In this document: piece by piece, positions 1 to 9,109 of the stretch
How the letters are laid out: every line of letters starts with the position of its first letter
Numbering within the stretch: the stretch's first letter is position 1
From: DASZGI01 sp035938995
GTDB taxonomy: Bacteria; Actinomycetota; Actinomycetes; Streptomycetales; Catenulisporaceae
Length of the DNA: 20,092 nucleotides
NCBI RefSeq assembly: GCF_035938995.1
Contig: NZ_DASZGI010000173.1
Location: forward strand, 1 to 20,092
Direction of reading: 5' to 3'
Notes under the pieces: model-generated
Database searches by the model: none
What the model was told of the DNA's origin: nothing
What the model saw: the letters and a program-made list of their open reading frames with translations, nothing else
Program-made: the position numbers and the translations under genes

Positions 1-2397
1 CGGATCAAGCCGGAGGGCGTGATCTGGGACTACCAGGACCTGGTCGAGTTCGCCACCGGCAGCATCGCGAAGGTGTTCGGGCCCGAATTCGCCGAGATCG
101 ACGGCTACGGAAAGCGGGTGCGGCTGCCCGCCGAGCCGTACCACTTCGTCACCCGGGTCACCGCCCTGGAGGGCAAGACCGGGGTCTACGAGAAGTCCTT
201 CATCCGGACCGAGTACGACGTGCCCGTCGACGCCTGGTACGCGGTCGACGGCGGCGTCCCGCCGGCGGTCGCGATCGAGGCCGGCCAGTGCGACCTGCTG
301 CTGATCAGCTACCTGGGCATCGACTTCCGCAACAAGGGCAAGCGGGTTTACCGGCTGCTCGACAGCACCCTGGTCTTCATCGGCGACCTGCCCAAGACCG
401 GCCAGACCCTGCGCTACGACATCTCCATCAACAAGTTCGTGCGCCAAGGCGACACCACCCTGTTCTTCTTCTCCTACTACTGCTACGCCGACGGCGAGCT
501 CATCCTCGAGCTCAAGGACGCCTGCGCCGGCTTCTTCAGCGACCAGGAGCTCCACACCCCGCTCGGCGTCGTCATGACCGAGAAGCAGAAGGCCGAGCGC
601 GCCGCGCTCACCAAGACCTGGTTCAAGCCGCTGGCCTACACCGACAAGAACCACCTCGACGCCGCGGACCTCGAACTGCTCGCCGCCGGCCGGCCCGGCG
701 ACGTCTTCGGCCCGCACCACGCCCAGGACCCCGGCCTCAACCCGGCGCTGCGGCTCCCGGTCGCGAAGCTGCGCATGGTCGACGAGATCGACATCGACCG
801 CAAGGGCGGCCCGCGCGGCATCGGCGCCATCAGCGCCGTGAAGCGGCTCGAGCCGGACGCCTGGTACTTCGAGTGCCACTTCCCGGACGACCCGGTGCTG
901 GCCGGCTCGATGGTGGCCGAGGGCGCAGTGCAGATCCTCCAGACCTACCTGCTGCACCAGGGTATGCACCTGGTCCTGCCGGACGCCCGGTTCCAGACCA
1001 TCATCGGCCTGCAGACCGAGGTCCAGGTGCGCGGCCAGATCACCCCGCAGCACTCGGAGATCCGCTATGAGATCGAGGTCATGGAGCTGACGCTCCTGCC
1101 GCGCCCGTCGGTGATCGCGGACGTCCTGGTCTACCTCGGCGACAAGCCGGTGATCCGGATGCACAACTTCGGCATCCAGATCCGCGAGAAGGACGGCGCC
1201 CCGTACCGCCCCGGCCCCGGCGGCATCCCCGAGTTCCTCGGCCGGCGCAACCGCAACGGCGAGCCGGCGATGATCAACGAGCTGCACCTGGCGCACGCCG
1301 CGAAGGGCGACCTGGGCACCGCGATGGGCCCCGAGTTCGACGTCTACGCCGAAAGCCGCGCCCCCTACATCCCCAACGGCGACTTCCAGTTCGTCGACCG
1401 CATCATGTCCCTGGACGGCACCCGCGGCGACCTGAAGCGCGGGGAGATGGTCACCGAGTACGACTCCCCGGCGGACGCGTGGTACTTCGAGAAGAACTCG
1501 TACCCGCACATGCCGAACTGCGTCTACATGGAGAGCTCGCTGCAGGCCGCCATCCTGCTCGGCTACTACCTGGGCGCGACGCTCAAGAAGACCGGCACCC
1601 AGTACTCGATCCGCAACCTCGACGGCCGGGCCACCCTGGTCAAGGACGTCGACCTGCGCGGCAAGACCATCCGGCACCACTCCAAGCTGCTGATGACCAG
1701 CGCGGTCACCGGCGCGGTGCTGCAGAACTTCTCCTACGAGCTGTCCGCCGACGGAGAGGTCTTCTACACCGGCGAGTCGCTGTTCGGCTACTTCAGCGAG
1801 GCCGCGCTGGCCAACCAGGTCGGCATGGACAACGGCAAGTACATCCCCACCTGGCTCGAGCAGCAGGGCGGCGCGGTCACCCCGCGGCGCATCGAACTGC
1901 CCGACGACGCCCCCGCGTTCACCGACCCGGCCGGCGGCAACCTGCACCTGCCCGGCGAGCACTTCCACCTGGTCGACTGGGTCGACCTGGTCGCCGACGG
2001 CGGCAAGCACGGCCGCGGCTACCTGCACGGGCACCGCGTCGTCCGCCCGGACGAGTGGTACTTCTCCTGCCACTTCCACCGCGACCCGGTCATGCCCGGC
2101 TCCCTCGGCGTCGAGGCGATCCTCCAGGCGATGCGCCTGTTCGTCCTCGAACACAACCTCGCCGAGGGCATGGTGCGGCCGCGCTTCGCGATGGCCACCG
2201 GCGTCGAGATGAGCTGGAAGTACCGCGGCCAGATCCTGCGCAACGACGGCGAGCTCTTCTTCGACGTGCACATCAAGGAGGTGCGCCGGGAGGCCGACCG
2301 CCTGCTGGTCATCGGCGACGCGGATCTGTGGAAGCCGGGCCTGCGCATCTACGAGCTGATCGACGTCGCCATCGAGGTCCGCCCCGAAGGGGCCTGA
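1..2397 (+). CDS. pfaC: PfaC-like PUFA/secondary-lipid synthase subunit, tandem dehydratase part (5' truncated)
   Basis: The reading frame is open to base 1, so only the 3' part of a larger gene is visible; the GTG at 19 is not a credible start. Numbering from codon 19, I read four hotdog units in two pseudo-dimers: about 1-180, 230-400, 430-610 and 640-790. The second has the dehydratase signature CHFPDDPVLAGSM (His287, Glu301) and the fourth has CHFHRDPVMPGSLGVEA (His685, Glu699). The first and third lack the His but keep a Glu at the matching place (Glu87, Glu505). This fits the C-terminal double FabA/FabZ-like DH region of PfaC, whose upstream ketosynthase and chain-length-factor domains would lie before the window. 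In the family these domains dehydrate 3-hydroxyacyl-ACP during iterative chain building and set double bonds. The PfaD gene directly downstream supports the call. The exact chain product cannot be read from this. Confidence 0.88.
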   Translation, partial: RIKPEGVIWDYQDLVEFATGSIAKVFGPEFAEIDGYGKRVRLPAEPYHFVTRVTALEGKTGVYEKSFIRTEYDVPVDAWYAVDGGVPPAVAIEAGQCDLLLISYLGIDFRNKGKRVYRLLDSTLVFIGDLPKTGQTLRYDISINKFVRQGDTTLFFFSYYCYADGELILELKDACAGFFSDQELHTPLGVVMTEKQKAERAALTKTWFKPLAYTDKNHLDAADLELLAAGRPGDVFGPHHAQDPGLNPALRLPVAKLRMVDEIDIDRKGGPRGIGAISAVKRLEPDAWYFECHFPDDPVLAGSMVAEGAVQILQTYLLHQGMHLVLPDARFQTIIGLQTEVQVRGQITPQHSEIRYEIEVMELTLLPRPSVIADVLVYLGDKPVIRMHNFGIQIREKDGAPYRPGPGGIPEFLGRRNRNGEPAMINELHLAHAAKGDLGTAMGPEFDVYAESRAPYIPNGDFQFVDRIMSLDGTRGDLKRGEMVTEYDSPADAWYFEKNSYPHMPNCVYMESSLQAAILLGYYLGATLKKTGTQYSIRNLDGRATLVKDVDLRGKTIRHHSKLLMTSAVTGAVLQNFSYELSADGEVFYTGESLFGYFSEAALANQVGMDNGKYIPTWLEQQGGAVTPRRIELPDDAPAFTDPAGGNLHLPGEHFHLVDWVDLVADGGKHGRGYLHGHRVVRPDEWYFSCHFHRDPVMPGSLGVEAILQAMRLFVLEHNLAEGMVRPRFAMATGVEMSWKYRGQILRNDGELFFDVHIKEVRREADRLLVIGDADLWKPGLRIYELIDVAIEVRPEGA

Positions 2398-2445
2398 CAG
2401 GCAAGTCCGCCCGCAGCAGCACCCCCGAGGAGAGTGTGCCCACCC

Positions 2446-4071
2446 ATGGACACCCGACAGACCCCGCTCCACTGGTATGGGGAGCAGTACCCGAGCACCG
2501 ACGCGGCCGGGATCTACCAGGCGCTGGCCGACATCGAGCGTCCCTGCTACGTCGTGCACACCCCGAAGGGGATCGGCGCGGTCGCCGGCGGGGCTCCGGG
2601 GCCGGCGGGCTCCGGGCTGCCGCTGCTGGCCGCGGTCGCGCCGCTGCCCCCCGAGCGTCTGGGCTCCGCGGCGTTCCGCGCGGCCCACGGGGTGCGCTAC
2701 GCGTACTACGCCGGGGCGATGGCCGGGGGCATCGCCTCCGCCGACATGGTCATCGCCCTGGCCCGCGAAGGCTTTCTCGCCTCCTACGGCGCGGCCGGCC
2801 TGCTGCCGGAGACCATCGAGAAGGCCCTGGCCCGGTTCGCCGCGGAGATCCCCGGACTGCCCTACGCGGTCAACCTGATCCACAGCCCGAGCGAGGAGCG
2901 CCTGGAGCGCGAGGCGGTCGAGCTGTTCCTGCGGCACGGCGTTACCTGCGTCGAGGCCTCCGCGTTCATGGGCCTGACACCGCACGTGGTGCGCTACCGG
3001 GTGTCCGGCCTGCGCCGGGACCCCGACGGGCGCGTCGTGGCGGGGCACCGGCTGATCGCCAAGATCTCCCGGCCGGAGACCGCCGAGAAGTTCATGCGCC
3101 CGGCCCCCGAACAGATGGTCACCGGGCTGCTGCAGCAGGGCCTGATCACCGCGGCGCAGGCCGAACTGGCCAGGATCGTGCCGCTGGCCGACGACGTCAC
3201 GGTCGAGGCCGACTCCGGCGGCCACACCGACCGGCGCCCGCTGCCCGCCCTGCTGCCCACGATCCTGCGGCTGCGCGACACCGTGCAGTACGAGCAGCAC
3301 TACCCGAGCCCGATCCGGGTCGGCGCGGCCGGGGGCCTCGGCACCCCGGTCGCGGTGGCCGCCGCGTTCGCGATGGGCGCCGCCTACGTGGTCACCGGCT
3401 CGGTCAACCAGTCCTGCCTGGAGTCCGGCGCGTCCAAGGCCACCCGGGCGCTGCTGGCCGAGGCCGGGATCGCCGACTGCGAGATGGCGCCGGCCGCGGA
3501 CATGTTCGAGATGGGCGTCGAGCTCCAGGTGCTCAAGAAGGGCACGCTGTTCCCGATGCGGGCCAAGCGGCTGTACGAGCTCTACCAGGCATATGACGGC
3601 CTCGAGGCGATCCCCGACTCCGAGCGGGTCCGCCTCGAGACGCAGATCTTCCGCCGGCCGCTCGACGACGTCTGGCAGGACTGCGTCGGCTACTTCGAGC
3701 GGCGCGACCCGGAGCAGCTGGCCCGCGCCGCCGGCAACCCCAAGCGCCGGATGGCGCTGGTCTTCCGCTGGTACCTGGGGATGTCCTCGCGCTGGTCGAC
3801 CGTCGGTGAGGCCGACCGCATCCTGGACTACCAGGTCTGGTGCGGCCCGGCGATGGGCAGCTTCAACGACTGGGTGACCGCCAGCTACCTCAAGCCCTCG
3901 GGCAATCGGCGGGTCGCTGATGTGGCGCAGCACCTCATGCGCGGCGCCGCGTTCCACACCCGCGTCGCCCAGTTGCGCTCGGCCGGCGTCAACTTCCCGC
4001 CGACCGCCGCCGACTACCGGCCCGTCCCGCTGGAATCCGCGGCGGACGCCGTACTGGAAGGCGCGCTGTGA
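2446..4071 (+). CDS. pfaD: PfaD-like trans-acting enoyl reductase (FMN, TIM barrel)
   Basis: A 541-residue protein of the PfaD family, a 2-nitropropane-dioxygenase-like FMN TIM-barrel enoyl reductase that works in trans with Pfa-type synthases. The glycine-rich phosphate-binding stretch GGLGTPVAVAAAFAMGAAYV and the family hallmark VELQVLKKGTLFPMRAKRLY are both present, followed by the usual C-terminal helical part. Length matches PfaD proteins (about 540). I chose ATG 2446; the GAGGAGAG at 2427-2434 lies 11 bases upstream, slightly far, while the in-frame GTG at 2434 overlaps this site and is too close. It follows the PfaC-like gene by about 50 bases and its stop overlaps the next start (GTGA), so the two are probably co-transcribed. 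Presence of an enoyl reductase implies that some, but not all, double bonds are reduced during chain growth. Confidence 0.9.
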   Translation: MDTRQTPLHWYGEQYPSTDAAGIYQALADIERPCYVVHTPKGIGAVAGGAPGPAGSGLPLLAAVAPLPPERLGSAAFRAAHGVRYAYYAGAMAGGIASADMVIALAREGFLASYGAAGLLPETIEKALARFAAEIPGLPYAVNLIHSPSEERLEREAVELFLRHGVTCVEASAFMGLTPHVVRYRVSGLRRDPDGRVVAGHRLIAKISRPETAEKFMRPAPEQMVTGLLQQGLITAAQAELARIVPLADDVTVEADSGGHTDRRPLPALLPTILRLRDTVQYEQHYPSPIRVGAAGGLGTPVAVAAAFAMGAAYVVTGSVNQSCLESGASKATRALLAEAGIADCEMAPAADMFEMGVELQVLKKGTLFPMRAKRLYELYQAYDGLEAIPDSERVRLETQIFRRPLDDVWQDCVGYFERRDPEQLARAAGNPKRRMALVFRWYLGMSSRWSTVGEADRILDYQVWCGPAMGSFNDWVTASYLKPSGNRRVADVAQHLMRGAAFHTRVAQLRSAGVNFPPTAADYRPVPLESAADAVLEGAL

Positions 4072-5888
4072 ACGCCCGTGCGGTGACGTCCACTGCGCTC
4101 CCCGGAGCCGAGGCGGCGGCGCGGCTCGAAACGCTGCTGGGCGATCCGCGCCGGGCCGACAACCCCTACGGATTCGCCGCCGCCGTCGCCCGCGACGAGC
4201 GCGACGAGTACCCGGAGCAGCTGACGGCCGCGCTGCGCGAGACCGGCTTCCACCTGAACTACGTGCCCGCCGAATGGGGCGGCGCCTTCCGCTCCTTCTA
4301 CGACAGCATGATCCTGGTGCGCACGGCCGCCCGGCGCGACCTGAACGTCATGCCCGCCACGATGTTCAGTATCACCGCCGCCACCTGCCTGATCCTGCAC
4401 GGCTCGGCCGAGCAGCAGCAGCACGCGGCGCGAATTCTGGCCCGCGGCGGCGCCGTCGGCTTCGCCCTGTCCGAGGCCGAGCACGGCAGCGACCTGCTAG
4501 CGAACTCCGCGCGCCTGGAACCGGCCGCGGACGGCGGCTGGCTGCTGAGCGGCGAGAAGTGGCTCGTAGGGCGTGGCGCCTCGGCCGACGCGGTCTACGT
4601 GGTCGCCCGCACCGGCGAGCGCGGCCCCGGCGCGTTCTCCGCCGTGCTGCTCGACCTGACCGGCCGTGATGCGGAACACGTGGACTCGGAGCACCTGCGG
4701 CGCGACACCGCAGTGCGCGCCGGCGGCATGCGCGGCATCGACTTCGCGCACTTCACCTTCGACGCCCTGCCGGTCCCCGCCGACGCCCTCGTCGGCCGCA
4801 CCGGCGAGGCGCTCGAATCGGCCGTCAAGGCGCAGCAGGTCATCAGGGTCATGAGCATGGCGGGCAGCCTCGGCTGCGCCGACACCGCGCTGCGCCTCAC
4901 CCTGGACTTCGCCTCGACGCGCACGATCGGCCGCGCGACCCTCATCGACGCGCCCTACCCGCGCCGCGAACTGGCGGCGGCCTCGGCTGCGGTCATCGCC
5001 GCCGACATCGCGGCGCTCGCTGCGGTCCGCGGCATCCACGTCGCCCCCGAAGTCTTCAGCGTGTGGGGGTGCGCGGCCAAGCACGTCGTCGCCGAGGCCA
5101 CCGCCGACCTGATGACGCACTGCGGGACCGTGCTCGCCACCCGCTCGGTGCTGCGCACCGAAGGCCCGGGCGGCGGGATGTACCAAAAGCTGCTGCGCGA
5201 TTCGGCGCTCTGCCGCGTGGTCGACACCAGCACGGTCGCGAATCTGCGTTCTTACACCGGCCAACTGCCCGCGCTGGCGTTGGCACTGGCCCCGTCCGCG
5301 GACGGCCTCACCCCCTCCGGCGACGCCGACGCGCTACGCACCGTCTTCCGCCTCGACGCGCCGCTTCCGGCCTACCAGCCCGAGCGCCTCGACCTGAACG
5401 CCCGCGGCAAGGACCCGGCGACCGCCGGGCTCGCCGCCGTCGCCGAGGAGGCCGGCAAGGAACTGGCCGAGTCCGGCGCCGACGACGCCGCCGCGCTGGT
5501 CGGCCGGCTCGCCGACGCCGTCTCGGGGCTCGACCGCGAGATCGCCGCGGCCCGCGCCTCCGCCGCGAAGGACAACGCCCTGGTCGACCTAGCCGAGCGG
5601 TTCGCCTGGCTGCACACCGCCGCCTGCGCGGTGCACCTGTGGTGGGCGAACCGGGACACCGCCCTGTACGGGGCCGAACCCGGCGCGCCCGGCTGGCTCG
5701 AGGCCGCCCTGGCCTACCTGCTCGCCAAGGCCGACGGCACCGACCCCCGGCGCGCCGCCGGGCCGGAGCTGGAGCCCGCCCTCGCCGCCGTCGCCGCCCT
5801 GCACGGCGCGGACCGGCTCTTCTGCGCCGTACCCGTCCAGCTGGCCCGCCCCGGCGAGCCGCCCGTCCGACCGGACGACCGGTCATAG
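4068..5888 (+). CDS. acyl-CoA dehydrogenase-fold flavoprotein, paralogue 1
   Basis: A 606-residue acyl-CoA dehydrogenase-superfamily protein, longer than the usual 380-400 because of a C-terminal helical extension of about 200 residues. The FAD/substrate loop reads SEAEHGSD (135-142) and the conserved GEKW is at 162-165. After the conserved Arg-Asp (377-378), where classical enzymes carry the catalytic Glu of the YEGT motif, this protein has Asp386 (sequence RVVDTST). The likely role is FAD-dependent alpha,beta-oxidation of an acyl thioester, perhaps ACP-bound, made by the Pfa-type synthase, but other chemistry of this fold (nitroalkane oxidase-like, flavin N-hydroxylase-like) cannot be excluded. 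GTG start overlaps the pfaD stop by GTGA, indicating translational coupling. It is a diverged tandem duplicate of the next gene. Confidence 0.85.
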   Translation: MNARAVTSTALPGAEAAARLETLLGDPRRADNPYGFAAAVARDERDEYPEQLTAALRETGFHLNYVPAEWGGAFRSFYDSMILVRTAARRDLNVMPATMFSITAATCLILHGSAEQQQHAARILARGGAVGFALSEAEHGSDLLANSARLEPAADGGWLLSGEKWLVGRGASADAVYVVARTGERGPGAFSAVLLDLTGRDAEHVDSEHLRRDTAVRAGGMRGIDFAHFTFDALPVPADALVGRTGEALESAVKAQQVIRVMSMAGSLGCADTALRLTLDFASTRTIGRATLIDAPYPRRELAAASAAVIAADIAALAAVRGIHVAPEVFSVWGCAAKHVVAEATADLMTHCGTVLATRSVLRTEGPGGGMYQKLLRDSALCRVVDTSTVANLRSYTGQLPALALALAPSADGLTPSGDADALRTVFRLDAPLPAYQPERLDLNARGKDPATAGLAAVAEEAGKELAESGADDAAALVGRLADAVSGLDREIAAARASAAKDNALVDLAERFAWLHTAACAVHLWWANRDTALYGAEPGAPGWLEAALAYLLAKADGTDPRRAAGPELEPALAAVAALHGADRLFCAVPVQLARPGEPPVRPDDRS

Positions 5889-5905
5889 GAGATCTGGGAG
5901 GACTC

Positions 5906-7699
5906 GTGTCGAAGAAGGCACACCTGGTGGACTTGGCGGGCGAGCTGGAGCGCCACCTCGGTGACCCGCACGACCCGGCCAGCCGCATGTCGTTCAAGGA
6001 CGTCCTGGAGTTCGACGAACGGGAAGAGTATCCGTACCCGCTCCTCAACATGCTCCAGCGCCGCCACCTGCCCGAGTACGCCCTGCCGGGCTCGCACGGC
6101 GGTATGGCCACCGACGTCGAGGTCGGATTCAACCTGATGCGGATGGTCGCCCGGCGCGACCCGACCAGTGCGGCCGCGCTCATGCTCACCAGCCTGGCCT
6201 TCATGCCGACCTGGATCGCGGGCACCGACGAGCAGAAGCGCCACTTGATCTCCGCGATCAAGAACGGCGGCGTCTACGCCTGGGGCCTGTCCGAGCGCGA
6301 TCACGGCAGCGACCTGCTCAACAACGGCATGCGCGCGGTGAAGGTCGACGGCGGATACCTGCTGGGCGGCGAGAAGTGGCTGATCGGCAACGCCACCGTC
6401 GCCGACGGCCTGGCCATCTTCGCCCGCACCGATCCGAAGGGCGGCCCGGCCGGGTACTCGATCTTCATGCTCGAGAAGCGCAAGGCGCCGGCGGGCACCG
6501 TCGACGAACTGCCCAACGAGCGCCTGCACGGCCTGCGCGCCATCGACATGAGCGGCGTGCGCCTCGACGGCGTCTTCGTGCCCGACTCCGCGCTCGTCGG
6601 ACGCGAGGGCCAGGGGCTGGAGCTGGCCCTGAAGACCGCCCAGACCGCCAGGACCGTGATCGGCTGCCTGGCGCTGTCCGCGGCCGACACCAGCATGCGC
6701 GTGGTGATGGACTTCGCCGAGAACCGGATCATCTTCGGCAAGGCCGTCGCCGACATCCCTTACTCGCGCCGCCAGCTCGTCGAGTGCTTCGCGGACCTGT
6801 TCATCGGCGACGCGGTCGCACTCGGCGCCGTGCGCGCCCTCCAGGTGGCGCCCCAGCAGACCAGCGTGTGGTCCTCCGTCTCCAAGTACTTCCTACCCAC
6901 GCTGTTCGAGGGGACCGTGTCCCAGCTCAACGTCGTCATCGGCGCCCGGTTCTACCTGCGCGCCCACCCGCACTACGGCATCCAGCAGAAGATGGGGCGC
7001 GACCTGGTCGTGGCGAACTTCGCCGACGGCAACACCGTGGTCAATCTCAAGAACATCGCGCTGCAACTCGACCAGCTGGTCGCCACGATGGGCGACGCCG
7101 GCGAAGAGCTCAGGGCCGAGTCGATCGAGCGCGTCGGCGTGCTCTACGACATGGACGCCGAGATGCCGCCCTACCAGCCGTGGCGCCAGGAGCTGTTCAG
7201 CCGCGGCAAGGACGACGCGCTGCTGGCCTTCCCCGACTCGCTGGCGAAGCTGCGCGTCCTCGCCGCCGACGCCAAGCCGCAGGAGCGCGACTGGCTGCTG
7301 CGCGCCGCCGACGCCGCCGAGACCCTGGTCGGCCAGGCGCCCCGGCTGCGCGAGGAGTGCGCCGCGCTGCGCGAGCAGTTCGGCAAGGAGTACGCCCAGT
7401 CGGCCGAGCTGTTCGACCTCGCCAAGCAGTACAGCCTCATGCACGCCGCGGCCGCGTGCGTGCACACGCACGTGTACTCGCACGGCCTCATGGAGGACCC
7501 GCTGCCCAGCGGCGCCCTGCTGCTGCTCCAGATGGAGCGGCTGCACCGGCACTTCCGGCCGCACGAGGCGATCACCGACGTCGCGGTGGTCGACGAGGTC
7601 ATGCGGATCCTGCGGCACATGTACCGGGAGAACCGGCTGTTCTCGTACTGGCAGTTCCAGCTCGCGGACCGCGGCGACGTGGCGAGCGCGCACAACTGA
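5906..7699 (+). CDS. acyl-CoA dehydrogenase-fold flavoprotein, paralogue 2
   Basis: A 597-residue homologue of the preceding gene with the same architecture: N-terminal helical domain, beta domain with SERDHGSD (129-136) and GGEKW (154-158), C-terminal helical domain and the same long extension. The position of the classical catalytic Glu is again Asp (Asp374 in ANFADGNT, nine residues after Arg365). GTG 5906 is preceded by GGGAGG at 5896-5901. Seventeen bases separate it from paralogue 1, so they are likely made together and may form a heteromer or act in sequence on the same acyl chain. In the family the reaction is removal of two hydrogens next to a thioester carbonyl, with electrons passed to an electron-transfer flavoprotein; none is encoded in this window. 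The substrate is inferred from context only. Confidence 0.86.
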   Translation: MSKKAHLVDLAGELERHLGDPHDPASRMSFKDVLEFDEREEYPYPLLNMLQRRHLPEYALPGSHGGMATDVEVGFNLMRMVARRDPTSAAALMLTSLAFMPTWIAGTDEQKRHLISAIKNGGVYAWGLSERDHGSDLLNNGMRAVKVDGGYLLGGEKWLIGNATVADGLAIFARTDPKGGPAGYSIFMLEKRKAPAGTVDELPNERLHGLRAIDMSGVRLDGVFVPDSALVGREGQGLELALKTAQTARTVIGCLALSAADTSMRVVMDFAENRIIFGKAVADIPYSRRQLVECFADLFIGDAVALGAVRALQVAPQQTSVWSSVSKYFLPTLFEGTVSQLNVVIGARFYLRAHPHYGIQQKMGRDLVVANFADGNTVVNLKNIALQLDQLVATMGDAGEELRAESIERVGVLYDMDAEMPPYQPWRQELFSRGKDDALLAFPDSLAKLRVLAADAKPQERDWLLRAADAAETLVGQAPRLREECAALREQFGKEYAQSAELFDLAKQYSLMHAAAACVHTHVYSHGLMEDPLPSGALLLLQMERLHRHFRPHEAITDVAVVDEVMRILRHMYRENRLFSYWQFQLADRGDVASAHN

Positions 7700-7744
7700 C
7701 GGCTGACCTGGCCGCGAGGAAACACGACTACTGGAGGACACGCA

Positions 7745-9046
7745 ATGCCTGCAACGCCAGACAAGCCGAGCGTCGCGGTCGTCGGCGCCGGGGTCTCCGG
7801 CCTCTCCGCGGCCTACCAGCTGCGCGGGCACGCCGCGATCACGCTGTACGAGGCCGAGGACCGGCTCGGCGGCCACGCCAACACCATCGAGGTCCAGGAC
7901 GCCGGGCGCACCGTCGGCATCGACACCGCCTTCGTGGTCTTCAACAAGCCGAGCTACCCGAACGTCAGCAAGTTCTTCGAGGAGCTCGGCGTCGAGACCG
8001 TCCAGCACCTCGGCGGCTTCAACTTCTTCGACCTGGACACCGGCACCCAGTACGGCACCGCCGAGCTGAACCTGTCCGAGGAGGAGGTCACGGCCAACTA
8101 CGCGGAGGACTTCCAGAACCTGTGGCGGGAGGCGCGGCGCTTCCACGACGAGGGCCGCCGCGACTTCTTCCGCAAGCGCACCGACATGCCGCTGGGCGAG
8201 TACCTCGACCGCGGCGGCTACAGCCAGGACTTCCGCTACGGCTACGTGATCCTGCTGTGCACCGCCGTGTGGTCGGTCCCGGCCGAGCTGATCTGGGAGA
8301 TGCCGGCCACCACCGTCATCGCGTTCTTCATGGCCCACGACGAGGGCGGCCTCGGCGGCCAGCGGGTCGAGTGGAACACGGTCAAGGGCGGCTCGATCAA
8401 CTACGTGCGCAAGGCGGTCGCGGCGATCGACCCGAAGCTGCGGGTGGGCGAGCCGGTCACCGCGATCCGCCAGGACCCGGACGGGGTGACCGTGGTCACC
8501 GCCGAGGGCGAGGACAAGTACGACTACGCGATCGTCGCCTGCCACGGCGACCAGGCGCGCGAGCTGCTGGTCAACCCCAACGCGGTGCAGCGCGAGACGC
8601 TGGCCAAGATCCGCTACAACGCCTCCAAGGTCGTCCTGCACACCGACGCCTCGTGCATGCCGGCCGACCGCAGCCGCTGGGAGAACTGGAACTACGGCAA
8701 GGTCACCGTCGACGGCGCGGTGAAGCCGTTCGTGGCCTACTACATGAACAAGCTGCACCGGTTCGAGTCGGAGCTGGACTACTTCGCCACCCTCGACTAC
8801 CCGCTGCCGATCCGCGAGGACCTGGTCATCCGGGAGATCGACTACACCCACCCGATCATCGACCTGGACCTGCGCAACCTCCAGGAGACCATCTACAAGG
8901 TCAACGAGGGCGGGCGGGTCAAGCTGTGCGGCTCGTACTTCCACTCCAAGCAGCTGCACTTCGACCAGATCGGGTCGCACGAGGCCGGCTTCTCCTCGGG
9001 CCGGGACGCCGCGCTCCAGCTCCTGCGCGAGATCTCCGCGTCCTGA
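7745..9046 (+). CDS. FAD-dependent oxidoreductase, amine-oxidase superfamily (COG2907-like)
   Basis: A 433-residue protein starting with a Rossmann dinucleotide-binding motif GAGVSGL (14-20) and the ribose-binding acid in YEAEDRLGGHANT (Glu36), as in the amine oxidase/phytoene desaturase superfamily. The internal stretch WNTVKGGSINYV and overall length match the predicted NAD/FAD-binding protein group COG2907, whose members often sit with lipid-modifying genes. GGAGG at 7733-7737 is well placed before ATG 7745. Because it ends the lipid module, I infer it acts on the unsaturated chain, either desaturating it or moving double bonds as the FAD-dependent polyenoic fatty acid isomerase of the same superfamily does. 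No transmembrane segment or signal peptide is evident. Enzyme class is confident; substrate is not. Confidence 0.82.
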   Translation: MPATPDKPSVAVVGAGVSGLSAAYQLRGHAAITLYEAEDRLGGHANTIEVQDAGRTVGIDTAFVVFNKPSYPNVSKFFEELGVETVQHLGGFNFFDLDTGTQYGTAELNLSEEEVTANYAEDFQNLWREARRFHDEGRRDFFRKRTDMPLGEYLDRGGYSQDFRYGYVILLCTAVWSVPAELIWEMPATTVIAFFMAHDEGGLGGQRVEWNTVKGGSINYVRKAVAAIDPKLRVGEPVTAIRQDPDGVTVVTAEGEDKYDYAIVACHGDQARELLVNPNAVQRETLAKIRYNASKVVLHTDASCMPADRSRWENWNYGKVTVDGAVKPFVAYYMNKLHRFESELDYFATLDYPLPIREDLVIREIDYTHPIIDLDLRNLQETIYKVNEGGRVKLCGSYFHSKQLHFDQIGSHEAGFSSGRDAALQLLREISAS

Positions 9047-9070
9047 CACGGCCGGGCCGGGGCGCGGCGG

Positions 9071-9109
9071 ATCCCGCCGGTCGGCGTGCACAGCGCGGAC
9101 CGGCGGGAT
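9071..9109 (+). terminator. perfect 12-bp hairpin after the lipid module
   Basis: ATCCCGCCGGTC at 9071-9082 and GACCGGCGGGAT at 9098-9109 are exact inverted repeats with a 15-base loop, 25 bases after the stop of the FAD oxidoreductase. There is no U-run behind it, as is common for actinomycete terminators. It lies in the 243-base gap (9047-9289), the largest gap in the window, and probably ends or attenuates the transcript of the upstream module. Confidence 0.6.

Noticed and set aside
2584..2616. Near-duplicate GC-rich stretch in pfaD (GGCTCCGGG twice within GCCGGCGGG context)
   Set aside because: The copies are 16-17 bases, not a multiple of three, and lie in a Gly/Ala/Pro loop where GC-rich codons produce such similarity by chance.
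1479..3596. Long + strand frames overlapping the real genes (also 5063-5905, 6376-9192, 11620-12921)
   Set aside because: Arg/Pro/Gly-rich translations without domains, shifted images of the PfaC, PfaD, dehydrogenase and aminotransferase genes.
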